A DNA stretch of 64,000 nt, taken from the NCBI RefSeq assembly GCF_014873755.1, contig NZ_JADBEG010000001.1, positions 3,784,501 to 3,848,500 of the forward strand. The letters are read 5' to 3'. Below the pieces are notes generated by a model, which made no database searches, was not told the origin of the DNA, and saw only the letters and a list, made by a program, of their open reading frames with translations. Below, in pieces: positions 9,746 through 17,950 of the stretch; positions within the stretch are counted from its first letter, which is position 1, and every line of letters begins with the position of its first letter. This stretch comes from Amycolatopsis lexingtonensis (GTDB taxonomy: Bacteria; Actinomycetota; Actinomycetes; Mycobacteriales; Pseudonocardiaceae). The translations under genes and the position numbers were made by a program.

Positions 9746-10960
9746 GTGTCCAAAGCACGTATCGTCATCGCCGGCGCCGGGTTGGCCGGCTTGACTTTGG
9801 CCCACTATCTGCACCGTCACGGCATTCAGGTCGCCGTCTACGAGCGCGACAACGGCCTCTCGGCACGCGAGGCCGGGTACCGCGTGCACATCAATTCGAC
9901 CGGTACCTCTGCCTTGCACGCCGCCCTGGAACCGCGGTTGTGGGAGTTGTTCCTGGCGACCTGCGGCATGCCCGACGATGACATGCTGCTCTTCGACGAA
10001 CAACTCAACCTGCGCCCACCCCGCGACAAGGCCGCGTCCACAGGTACCGGAGTACCCACCGAGATCCCGGAACACCTCGCGGTGTGCCGCTCCACCCTGC
10101 GCCGAATCCTTTTCCTCGGCCTCGAAGAGGTCGTGCACTTCGGCGCGAAGGTCACCGGCTACCGGAGCAACCCGGGCTCGACGGTCACCGTGCTGCTGGA
10201 GGACGGCGGCACGGCCGAGGCCGACGTGCTCATCGCCGCGGACGGCATCAATTCCGCCGTGCGAGCCCAACGGCTGCCGCAGGTCCGGGTCGCCGATCTC
10301 GGTGCCCGATCGATCGCCGCCAAGATCCCCCTCACCGAAGAGACCAAGGCGAAGCTCCCGGCTCAGCTGTACAACGCGTTCTCCATGGCCTACGACAGCG
10401 ACTACACCGGCCTCACCCTGGGCCCCCTGGAACGCACCAACCCGCGCTCACCTCTGGTCACCCAGCAGGACCCCGAGTTCCAGCAGGAAGCCCGCGAGAA
10501 CTACGCGCTGAGCATCTTCAACTCGACGGCGGAACACATGCTCCCCGACGCCGATCTGTTCAGCGCCGGACCGGACAAGCTAAAAGCCTACGTGCTGCAA
10601 CGGCTGAGCACTTGGCACCCCGCCCTGGTGGAAATCGCCCGGCTCTGGGACACCGCCACAGTGCAAGCCCTCGCCGTCCGCAGCTGCGTGCCGATCGCCC
10701 CATGGGAATCGTCGAACGTGACCGTCATGGGTGACGCCATCCACGCGATGAGCCCGGCACTGGGCATCGGCGCCAACACGGCACTGCGGGACGCACACGT
10801 CCTCGGCAACCACCTGTTGGCAGCGGCCGACGGCGACCCGACGCTGCTCGACGCGATCGCCGCCTACGAGCAATCGATGCGCGAGTACGCCTACCAGGCG
10901 CTGCGGAAGTCAGCGTTCGTCGGTCAGAAGGTGGTCGGCCACCTCCCGCTGCCCGAGTAG
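9746..10960 (+). CDS. FAD-dependent monooxygenase (PHBH/UbiH class)
   Basis: The 404-residue protein begins with the Rossmann dinucleotide motif GAGLAG at residues 10-15 and an acidic residue at the end of strand two (VYERD). The ADG motif AADGINSAVR at about 163-172 contacts FAD and NAD(P)H. The GD motif GDAIHAMSPALGIGAN starts at residue 329 and binds the FAD ribityl chain. All three together define class A flavoprotein aromatic hydroxylases, which insert one oxygen atom using NAD(P)H. The substrate cannot be told from sequence; relatives act on polyketides, tetracyclines, rifamycins or small aromatics. GTG 9746 follows GGGAG. No regulator or pathway gene is adjacent, and a terminator follows, so it is probably a single-gene unit. 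Confidence 0.85.
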   Translation: MSKARIVIAGAGLAGLTLAHYLHRHGIQVAVYERDNGLSAREAGYRVHINSTGTSALHAALEPRLWELFLATCGMPDDDMLLFDEQLNLRPPRDKAASTGTGVPTEIPEHLAVCRSTLRRILFLGLEEVVHFGAKVTGYRSNPGSTVTVLLEDGGTAEADVLIAADGINSAVRAQRLPQVRVADLGARSIAAKIPLTEETKAKLPAQLYNAFSMAYDSDYTGLTLGPLERTNPRSPLVTQQDPEFQQEARENYALSIFNSTAEHMLPDADLFSAGPDKLKAYVLQRLSTWHPALVEIARLWDTATVQALAVRSCVPIAPWESSNVTVMGDAIHAMSPALGIGANTALRDAHVLGNHLLAAADGDPTLLDAIAAYEQSMREYAYQALRKSAFVGQKVVGHLPLPE

Positions 10961-10969
10961 TCCGAGCGA

Positions 10970-11011
10970 TGGTCCAGGGCACGTGCCGGTACTGGCATCT
11001 GCCCTGGACCA
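10970..11011 (+). terminator. Terminator after the monooxygenase
   Basis: A perfect 12-bp stem TGGTCCAGGGCA/TGCCCTGGACCA encloses 18 bases that themselves contain a short TGCC/GGCA pair. It begins 10 bases after the stop codon. Confidence 0.75.
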
Positions 11012-11080
11012 CGTCGTTCACCCGGATTCCGCCCCGAGCCGGGAAGATCGACAATCATCTCGATTCAACTGATCATCGGA

Positions 11081-12536
11081 TCACCAAAATCCAGCGCACA
11101 TACAGTCCCCGACCCCTCGAACAGAGTCAATCCCGTAATTCTCGGTGGACGCGCTTCCTGGCGAGCCGACTGCAACCAGCTCTCCATCATCACGTCGATC
11201 GATCGGCGGGATTGCGTCGCTTGGTGCCGAAACGGCGCCTTGCGCCCTCATCTGGTGCCGCTCGTCTGCCCCGGTCGAAGTGACCAAAGACCTTTCTGCT
11301 GCGCTTGTGACCAGGCCTGCGCCGATGAGGTAGAGCAGGGCCGTGCCTGCCGGGAACCGGCCGTCGGGCGCGAAGCCGTGCAGGGCGAACCGGAACAAGG
11401 CGAACGTCATCACGCCGACGCCGACGAGGAGAACCGGCCCCGCCCGCTGCCCGACAGCCGGCTGCCACCGCGCGCTCACCTTCCGGACGGCCGCGAGCAA
11501 CGCCAGCCCGGCGGCCATGACTGCCGCCAGCAGCAGGAGCCACGGCACCCGGAACGCCCACCAGCCGGGCGAGCCGAGGTGCGGCCGCGGGAACAGGCCC
11601 AGGGGGTAGCCGACGAGTGCCACGACGACCACCGGCACCATGTGCCACAGGTAGAGCGCCAGCACGGGCGCGTTCACCCGCGCCAAGCGGCCGCGGATCC
11701 GCGCGGTCACCGCAGGAGCGGCGCTCACCAGCAATCCGGCCTGCACCGCGGCAAACGCCAGCAACGCCGCGTTCGGCGGCGACGTGTTCCGCACCGCCTC
11801 CCCCCGGCACTCCGACCATGCTGACCGGATAAGGACCCAGCCACACCAGGACCGCCAGAACGCCCAGAGCTCCACCTGCCAGCACGAGCGGCCGCCTGCC
11901 GGCCAGCACCCCCGCCTGCCAGGCGATGCCGAGCTGGAATATCGCGCCCCAGCCCAAGAGGTAGTTCGCCCAGCCGAGCACCGGAACCAAGCCGGTCAGC
12001 GAAAGCACGTCGACGAGGACCACCGCCACGGCGGGCAGCACGGGCGCCGCGGCCCAGCGCCGCTGCAGCGTCACCGCCGCCGGCGTGAGCAGCACGAGCA
12101 CCAGGTACACCGGCAGGAACCACAGATGCAACGCGACCGCCCAGGCACCGTAGGCCAGCTGCGGGCCGCTCGCTCCACACCAGCGGACGATCTCGGCCGC
12201 CACGAGCATCGCCACGACGTACGCCGTGACCGGCCCGGCCACGCCGCTCAGGCGGTGCCGCAACCAGTCCGCCCAACCGCCTCGCCACCGCGTCCACGGC
12301 AGCGCGGCGAGCACGTTCTCGTCGGCGAACCGGCCGCCGGTGTAGGTCACCGACGCCGCCAGCCAGTGCCCGAGCACCACCACGACCACCGCGACGACGC
12401 GGTAGAGATCGACAGCCGGCTCTCGCCCCGACGCCGACGGCCCGGGCCGGCCCCCTCGCCCGGGCCGCGGGACCGCCCACCGAGGCGCCGGCCGCCGCCG
12501 GAACCCGGCGTCGTTCGACCTGGACGGCTCCGCCAT
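11081..12536 (-). pseudogene. Frameshifted acyltransferase-3 membrane protein
   Basis: The frame starting at ATG 12536 encodes the N-terminal part of an acyltransferase-3 (OafA/YrhL type) protein: a Pro/Arg-rich cytoplasmic tail, then AVDLYRVVAVVVVVLGHW, in which the H is the conserved catalytic-type histidine, then several membrane spans. Near 11800 the frame fails. The other minus frame, stopping at 11081, carries the remaining spans (ALLAFAAVQAGLL, PVLALYLWHMVP). The break falls in a run of six C on the plus strand; five or eight would restore the frame. The intact protein would acylate a cell-surface or secondary-metabolite sugar. It may be a true pseudogene, a phase-variable tract or a sequencing error. 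Confidence 0.75.
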
Positions 12537-12741
12537 GCCGGCACTGTGCGGCACCGGCGTCCGGCCGGGCCAGTGGCTTTCGCCCCCGGCCCAGGGGCCC
12601 GAAGCACCGACCCGCGCACGGGCATCCCTTGGGCGGGTGGTTCCGAGGTGTGCTTCCGGCTGTCGCACTGCCCCCGTGGACCGGTGCGGGTCTAATGGTG
12701 TCGGTTCCGGAGGCGCAGGTGAAGACAAGGGGGCGCAGCCG

Positions 12742-12960
12742 ATGGTGAGCAACCCGCTGCCGATTCCCAACGGTCCGCCGGGCGTGGAAACCTTCCCGGA
12801 CGGTGCTCGCGTGCAAGTGACCGGCGGTCTGTACCACGGCGCTCGCGGTGTCGTCATCGTGCAGGATCCGGACCTGCGACCGGGCTCGGTGTGGGTCCGG
12901 TTCGACGACGGCCGGCCGGTCCTCGTGCCCGGCTACCGCCTCGAACCGGAAGACTCGTGA
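12742..12960 (+). CDS. Small KOW/SH3-like protein
   Basis: The 72-residue product starts at ATG 12742 after AAGGGGG. A short Pro-rich head is followed by a compact beta-rich domain: ARVQVTGGLYHGARGVV resembles a KOW motif, and then comes VWVRFDDGRPVLVPGYRL. Such small domains usually bind RNA, DNA or protein partners, but there is no direct evidence for a role. It is divergent from the acyltransferase remnant and convergent with the pseudokinase gene. The open frame extends further upstream, without a ribosome site. Confidence 0.6.
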   Translation: MVSNPLPIPNGPPGVETFPDGARVQVTGGLYHGARGVVIVQDPDLRPGSVWVRFDDGRPVLVPGYRLEPEDS

Positions 12961-12979
12961 ACCGGACCGGCAGTTCCGC

Positions 12980-14434
12980 TCAGCCGGTGTCGCCGAGGTA
13001 AGCGATCTCCTGGATCGTGCTCTGGTAGCCCCCGGGGCCGGGAGCGAGGCGGACGAGCCAGACCAGCACGACCGCACTCGCCGCACCGGACGGCACCGGG
13101 ATCATGGTCGTGCCCGGTGCCAGGGTCGCGGTTGCCACCGGCACCGTCTCGGCGAGGGTGGGCTGCGCGGTGGCCGCGACCCGGATTTCCACCACCGATC
13201 CGGCGCTGGGTGAGGTGACGTCCACCCCGCGCACCCGCAGCGGACGCCCGAAGCCCGCGAGCAATCCGACTCCCGGCGCGAACTGCGGGAACTGCTCCCG
13301 ATACTGATCGGTGGGCCACGCGGTCGCCGGATCACCATCGGCGGCCAGCCCGGCCTCACGCGAGTGGTCGGGGCTTCCGGTCACGCTGAACACGGCCACG
13401 CGGTCGGGCCGGACCGCGACGGGAGCGGCCGGCGGCGTCGAAGACGGGACCGGCGAAACCGGAGCGGGACGCGGCAGGACCGCCGCCGGCGCCGGGGAAG
13501 GCAAGGACAGCGGGACCGCGGCGGGAGTGCGGTCGAACAGCCCGCTCACCTGCGTCACCCCGCCCGCGACCAACACCACCACCGCGATCGCCAGAATCGC
13601 CGTGAGCGCCGAGCGCGCGTCCATGGGACGGAGGCGCACCGGCCGGGACGGCGGCTCCGCGGCCGGTTCCGGAACAGGGCGAGCCACTGACGGCTCGGGG
13701 ATGACGGCATCGGTCTCGAAGCGCGCCATCGCCTCGAGCAGCGGGGTGGCCGTGTGGATCTCCCCCAGGCCGGCACAACCGAGGCTGAGCTGCACCACGA
13801 GCCGCAGCCGCTCCGGCACGGCGTCGGGTAGCCACTCGGCCGCGTCGGGCGCGGGCCACTCCCCGACGATCAGCGCGTACAACAGCGCACCGAGACCGTA
13901 GACGTCTTCGCGTTGCGTGGCAGTCGGCGCCGGGCCGGGGAAAGCCAGGACGAGGGTGCCGTCCGCGCCGATCCTGATCCGTTGTGGACAGTCGATCCCG
14001 GCGAGCAGGCCCCGGTGGTGGAGGCGGTCGGCTGCGGCAGCCAGCGGACGCAGCATCCGGCAGGCACGCTCGGCCGGCACCGGAGCCTGCCGCACGGTGT
14101 CGAGCACCTCCGCGCCAGGGGTCCAGGTGGCGACGACCAGGCCGGCCGCTCCCGCGCCGAGTTCGGTTTCCTCCGCCGGGCCGAACACGTCGAGCACTGG
14201 GGCCACGGCCGGCTCCCCGGCGGTGGCGGTCAGCCGGGCGTGTTCCAGCACGCGGGCGCCGCCGTCGAAGAGGTGCCGCCCACCGGGATCAGCCGTCAGG
14301 ACCGTCAATGCCACGTCCCGCGCGTTCGCTTCGTCGTGGGCGAGCCAGAACTCGGCGCCTCCGTTGCGGGTGGCGCCGCACGGGTTCAGCAGGCGGTAGC
14401 GGCCGTCGGCGAGACACGTGTCCGTGACCAGCAT
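12980..14434 (-). CDS. Membrane pseudokinase with C-terminal sugar-binding-like domain
   Basis: The 484-residue protein has a kinase-like N-terminal half (to about 265). It keeps the late kinase helix motif DVYGLGALLYALIVGEWP but lacks a glycine-rich loop, an HRD catalytic loop and a DFG motif: the corresponding places read GIDCPQRIRIG and VLAFPG. It should therefore not phosphorylate. A single membrane span follows at about 280-300, then a Pro/Ala-rich linker outside, then an F5/8-type C-like domain from about 350. The architecture matches pseudokinases that in mycobacteria are fused to MurJ and control peptidoglycan export through FhaA. Here no murJ is next to it. Start ATG 14434 is preceded by CTGGAG; a GTG 42 bases upstream is also possible. 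Confidence 0.75.
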   Translation of the reverse strand: MLVTDTCLADGRYRLLNPCGATRNGGAEFWLAHDEANARDVALTVLTADPGGRHLFDGGARVLEHARLTATAGEPAVAPVLDVFGPAEETELGAGAAGLVVATWTPGAEVLDTVRQAPVPAERACRMLRPLAAAADRLHHRGLLAGIDCPQRIRIGADGTLVLAFPGPAPTATQREDVYGLGALLYALIVGEWPAPDAAEWLPDAVPERLRLVVQLSLGCAGLGEIHTATPLLEAMARFETDAVIPEPSVARPVPEPAAEPPSRPVRLRPMDARSALTAILAIAVVVLVAGGVTQVSGLFDRTPAAVPLSLPSPAPAAVLPRPAPVSPVPSSTPPAAPVAVRPDRVAVFSVTGSPDHSREAGLAADGDPATAWPTDQYREQFPQFAPGVGLLAGFGRPLRVRGVDVTSPSAGSVVEIRVAATAQPTLAETVPVATATLAPGTTMIPVPSGAASAVVLVWLVRLAPGPGGYQSTIQEIAYLGDTG

Positions 14435-14508
14435 GGCTCCAGTGCATCCGGGCACCGCCGCAACCCACAAGAGCACAAAGTCGTCGGCGGCGAGACGAGT
14501 GCCTCGAA

Positions 14509-14523
14509 ATCGACTTAGGTCCC
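14509..14523. promoter_or_regulatory. Weak DosR-like box before archease/rtcB
   Basis: ATCGACTTAGGTCCC, read on the minus strand as GGGACCTAAGTCGAT, matches about 9 of 12 fixed positions of the DosR half-site pattern GGGACTTNNGNCCCT. It sits between the pseudokinase start and the archease remnant. This is the weakest of the series. Confidence 0.25.
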
Positions 14524-14596
14524 TATCCGATCATCCCTCACCCGCGAATGCTCGCCATCGGTGGCACACCGTCGCCGGGCACGACTGGAGAACCAG

Positions 14597-14829
14597 ATGA
14601 CCGAAAGATCCTCGTCCGGGCACCGCGCCGTGGCGCACACACCGCCGGCCAGATCCCGGTCCACACCGACATCCAGGCCGCCCCCGGCGGGCTGCGCGCC
14701 CGGTTCGCTGTGATCGACGCCGCAGCCGCGACCCACATCGGATCCATCCCGAAAGCCGTGTCACTGCACGAGCTGCGCTGCGCACCCGGACGGCACGGCT
14801 GGTCGTGCTCGGTCACCACCGACGTGTGA
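14597..14829 (+). pseudogene. Archease remnant with internal deletion
   Basis: ATG 14597, after a good GGAG site, opens SSSGHRAVAHT, the typical archease N-terminus. Normally about 60 residues with metal-binding acidic residues follow. Here the text jumps, in a different frame, to the archease C-terminus: [19 protein letters not shown], then [15 protein letters not shown] and [10 protein letters not shown], ending at 14829. The two parts are out of frame, so the start codon gives only a short nonsense peptide. A 93-codon frame from 14548 covers the C-terminal part but is unlikely to be a gene in its own right. Archease activates the RNA ligase RtcB, whose intact gene begins eight bases later. 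Confidence 0.75.
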
Positions 14830-14836
14830 GGACACC

Positions 14837-16255
14837 GTGGACCTCATCCCCGAAACCCCGTACCGCTTCCGCATCCCCCGGCACGGCCCGATGCGGGTGC
14901 CCGGCATCGTCTACGCGACCCGCGACCTCCTGCCCGAAGCGACCGGCGACAAGTCGCTGGAGCAGGTGGCCAACGTCGCCACCCTGCCCGGCATCGTCAC
15001 CGCCTCCTACGCCATGCCGGACGTCCACTGGGGCTACGGCTTCCCCATCGGCGGCGTCGCCGCGACCGACGTCAGCGCCGGCGGTGTGGTCTCTCCCGGC
15101 GGGGTCGGGTTCGACATCTCCTGCGGGGTCCGGCTGCTCGCCGCCCGCCTGGACGCCGACCGGCTCCCGGCTGTCCTCGGCCCGCTGATGGACACCCTCG
15201 GCCACACCGTCCCCCGCGGCCTGCACCACGGCGGCACCTGGCAGCTCGCCGACCGCGCCCAGCTCTACGACGTGCTGCTCGGCGGCGCCCGGTACGCCGT
15301 CGACGCCGGACACGGAGTTCCCCGCGACCTGGCCCGCTGCGAAGACGCCGGCCAGATCCGAGGCGCCGCACCCGGCCGCATCAGCACCCACGCGCTCGAA
15401 CGCGGCCTCGGCCAGCTCGGCAGTCTCGGGTCCGGCAACCACTTCCTCGAAGTCCAGGTGGTCGACGACATCTTCGACGAGGCCACCGCCGCGGCGTTCG
15501 GCCTCCACCGGCACCAGGTCTGCGTGCTGATCCACACCGGCTCGCGCGGGCTCGGGCATCAGGTCTGCACCGACTACATCCGCACCATGGACGAGGCGAT
15601 GAACCGCTACGGGATCCAGCTACCCGACCGGCAGCTCGCGTGCGTCCCGGTGACCTCCACCGCGGGACAGGCCTACCTCGGTGCCATGGCCGCCGCGACG
15701 AACTTCGCCCGCGCCAACCGCCAGCTGCTCACCGAAACCGCCCGCCGCGCGTTCGAGCGGCACACCGGCGCCGAACTCGACCTCGTCTACGACGTCTCCC
15801 ACAACCTCGCCACGATCGAGCACCACGAGCTCGACGGCCAGTGGCGCCGGTTGTGCGTGCACCGCAAGGGCGCGACCCGGGCGCTGCCACCGCACCACCC
15901 GGATCTGCCCGCCGAACTCGCCGCGACCGGCCAGCCCACGCTCATCCCCGGCACGATGGGCACCGCCTCCCACGTCCTGGCCGGGGTGGCCGGCTCCCCC
16001 GCGTTCCACTCCACCTGCCACGGCGCCGGACGGACGCGCAGCCGCCACGCCGCGGCCCGCGAAGTCGACGGCCAGCGGCTGCGCGACGACCTCGAATCCC
16101 GCGGCATCGCCGTGCGGGGAACGTCGTGGCGAAGCCTGGCCGAAGAGACGCCGACGGCTTACAAGGACGTCGACGCCGTCGTCGACGCCGCCGAGGGCGC
16201 GGGCCTGTGCCGCAAGGTCGCCCGCCTGGTCCCGGTCGGTGTGGTCAAGGGGTGA
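14837..16255 (+). CDS. rtcB: RNA-splicing ligase RtcB
   Basis: The 472-residue protein carries all RtcB signatures in order: [26 protein letters not shown] (metal-binding Cys), [39 protein letters not shown] with the histidine at residue 395 that is guanylylated, and a C-terminal [17 protein letters not shown]. RtcB joins 2',3'-cyclic phosphate and 5'-OH RNA ends using GTP and Mn2+, repairing cleaved tRNA or rRNA. GTG 14837 follows GAGG at six bases and lies just behind the archease remnant, so both belonged to one operon. The ligase reads as intact although its activator is broken. Confidence 0.95.
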   Translation: MDLIPETPYRFRIPRHGPMRVPGIVYATRDLLPEATGDKSLEQVANVATLPGIVTASYAMPDVHWGYGFPIGGVAATDVSAGGVVSPGGVGFDISCGVRLLAARLDADRLPAVLGPLMDTLGHTVPRGLHHGGTWQLADRAQLYDVLLGGARYAVDAGHGVPRDLARCEDAGQIRGAAPGRISTHALERGLGQLGSLGSGNHFLEVQVVDDIFDEATAAAFGLHRHQVCVLIHTGSRGLGHQVCTDYIRTMDEAMNRYGIQLPDRQLACVPVTSTAGQAYLGAMAAATNFARANRQLLTETARRAFERHTGAELDLVYDVSHNLATIEHHELDGQWRRLCVHRKGATRALPPHHPDLPAELAATGQPTLIPGTMGTASHVLAGVAGSPAFHSTCHGAGRTRSRHAAAREVDGQRLRDDLESRGIAVRGTSWRSLAEETPTAYKDVDAVVDAAEGAGLCRKVARLVPVGVVKG

Positions 16256-16433
16256 GCAGCTCGGCGCAACCCACAGCATCCTCACCACGGCGTCGTTCGG
16301 CTGGGACAGCCCACCGCCGCGCCCGCATCCTCCGCGGATCCGCGCCCGCGGCGACGCACTCGATCAGGATGTCCCGATCGCCGCATGCGCCGGGCGGCCG
16401 CTTCCGGTTTTCGTTCGCGCCGAGGCTCCCCCA

Positions 16434-16916
16434 TCAGGGGGTGGTCACCGCGGCGATGACGGTGCGGGCCTGGACGCGCGTGAGATGCAGCGTCTCCATC
16501 AGCTCGTCAGCGCCGGCTCCGGTCGAGGCGAGCACCGCGGCGGAACAGAGGACACCGGGCCGGACGCCGGGCAGGGTCACGCCGAGCCGGTCCAGCAGGT
16601 CCGCCGGACCGTCGTCACCGGCCGGCCCCAGCCGAGCCCGCCACAGCAGCATGGCGACATCGTCGCCCCTGACACATTCGTCGTCCGCCAAGCGGGCCAT
16701 GGCGTCGCGATAGCCGGCCTGCGTCAGTTCTCCGGTGAGCAGCCGCGCGGTCAGTTCCCGTTCCAGCGCAACCGCCTGGCGGCCGGCACCGCCCGAGTGC
16801 GAGCCCGAGCTATTCGGTTCTCCGGAGCGCCGCCACCACCCGCGGCGCGGGCTGGGCGAGAAGTGGGCCACGAGCAGAACCAGCACAAGGATTCCGGCCA
16901 GCAACGTGATCGCCAT
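16434..16916 (-). CDS. Small membrane-anchored protein, function unknown
   Basis: ATG 16916 follows GGGGGAGGT. The 160-residue product has one N-terminal membrane span (residues 2-18), a basic Trp-rich patch and a soluble helical tail. The segment ARLLTGELTQAGYRDAMARL at about 57-76 resembles the short SHOCT-type helical motif often found at the end of membrane proteins. I do not recognise a family. It is divergent from the hibernation factor gene and shares a 217-bp promoter region with two DosR-like boxes, which suggests joint induction. Confidence 0.6.
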   Translation of the reverse strand: MAITLLAGILVLVLLVAHFSPSPRRGWWRRSGEPNSSGSHSGGAGRQAVALERELTARLLTGELTQAGYRDAMARLADDECVRGDDVAMLLWRARLGPAGDDGPADLLDRLGVTLPGVRPGVLCSAAVLASTGAGADELMETLHLTRVQARTVIAAVTTP

Positions 16917-16990
16917 GGTTGGACCTCCCCCTGCGACGTCGGGCACGGGACTTCCGGTTTCGATGCTGGCAGCCCGGGACGACCGAGCGG

Positions 16991-17005
16991 AGGGCCGAAA
17001 GTCCA
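16991..17005. promoter_or_regulatory. DosR/DevR-like box (best match)
   Basis: AGGGCCGAAAGTCCA reads TGGACTTTCGGCCCT on the other strand and matches 11 of 12 fixed positions of GGGACTTNNGNCCCT by my count. It lies 75 bases upstream of the 16916 start and 129 upstream of the hibernation factor start. Confidence 0.5.
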
Positions 17006-17053
17006 CACCGACCGGCCGAGAGCCCCTGCGACAGGCGGAAGCGTCGAGGACAG

Positions 17054-17068
17054 ATGTCCTTCGGCCCT
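17054..17068. promoter_or_regulatory. Second DosR-like box
   Basis: ATGTCCTTCGGCCCT matches 8 of 12 fixed positions, and its right half (GGCCCT) is exact. It lies 66 bases before the hibernation factor start, the usual distance for an activator site. Paired boxes are common in DosR-controlled promoters. Confidence 0.35.
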
Positions 17069-17133
17069 TTTCGTCGAACCCGATTCGCCGTACCCCGGGA
17101 GTACGGGTTCCTCGCAGCGAAAGGACGGCAGCC

Positions 17134-17937
17134 GTGACTTCACCCCGGATCTCCAGCACCGTCACCATCGAAGTGACCACCGACGGACGCGAACTGTCCG
17201 GCGCACCCGGCTACGCCCGCCGCAAGGTCGGCGCGCTGCTCCACCTCGCCCACCGCCCCGTGCTCGCCGCCCACGTCCGGCTGGCCCGCCACCCCGACCC
17301 CGCCGTGCCCTACCCCGTGACCGCACGAGCCGACCTCGACGTCAACGGCCGGCTCGTGCACGCACACGCCGACGGCGAAAACTCCACCGAAGCCATCGAC
17401 CGGCTCGAAGGCCGGCTGCGGCACCGCCTCGAACGCGCCGCCGAACACTGGGAAGCCCGCCGCGGCCGCACGCCCACCGGCGAACCGCACGAATGGCGGC
17501 ACGAGTCCGAACCCGCCCGCCACGACAGCTGGTACCCGCGACCGGAAGCCGAACGCGAAATCATCCCCCACTTCTCCTTCACCCCGCACCCCTGCACCGT
17601 CGACGACGCCGCCCACGACCTCGGCCGGCTCGGCCACGAATTCCAGCTGTTCACCGAAGCCGGCACCGGCCGCGACGCCATCCTCTACCGCGCCGGGCCC
17701 ACCGGATTCCGGCTCGCGCTCGTCACCCCGCCACGGAAAGGCGAACTGGCCCCGTTCCAGCTCCCCCTGACGGTCAGCGCACAATCCGCACCGCTGCTGT
17801 CCACCTCCGAGGCCGCCGCGCGGCTCGATGACCTCGGCCTGCCGTTCCTCTTCTACACCGACGCCGACCACGGCCGCGGCGCCGTGCTCTACCACCGCTA
17901 CGACGGCCACTACGGACTCAGCACCCCCGCGGAATGA
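17134..17937 (+). CDS. Ribosome hibernation factor with two S30AE C-terminal domains
   Basis: The 267-residue product starts at GTG 17134 after AAAGGACGG. Residues 5-110 have the HPF/RaiA beta-alpha pattern, with a basic face and a typical end RLRHRLERAAEHWEARRG. Two copies of the short S30AE C-terminal dimerisation domain follow: FSFTPHPCTVDDAAHDL with LGHEFQLFTEAGTGR (about 145-190), and LLSTSEAAARLDDLGLPFLF with VLYHRYDGHYGLSTP (about 223-265). This layout fits mycobacterial Rv0079/RafH, a DosR-induced factor that stabilises ribosomes in hypoxia. It should bind the 30S decoding region and silence translation in non-growing cells. The promoter carries the best DosR-like box of the window. 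Confidence 0.85.
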   Translation: MTSPRISSTVTIEVTTDGRELSGAPGYARRKVGALLHLAHRPVLAAHVRLARHPDPAVPYPVTARADLDVNGRLVHAHADGENSTEAIDRLEGRLRHRLERAAEHWEARRGRTPTGEPHEWRHESEPARHDSWYPRPEAEREIIPHFSFTPHPCTVDDAAHDLGRLGHEFQLFTEAGTGRDAILYRAGPTGFRLALVTPPRKGELAPFQLPLTVSAQSAPLLSTSEAAARLDDLGLPFLFYTDADHGRGAVLYHRYDGHYGLSTPAE

Positions 17938-17950
17938 GTCCCCGCCACGC

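Noticed and set aside
14548..14829. 93-codon frame as a stand-alone small gene
   Set aside because: Its C-terminal two thirds are the archease C-terminus; the true start and N-terminus lie in another frame.
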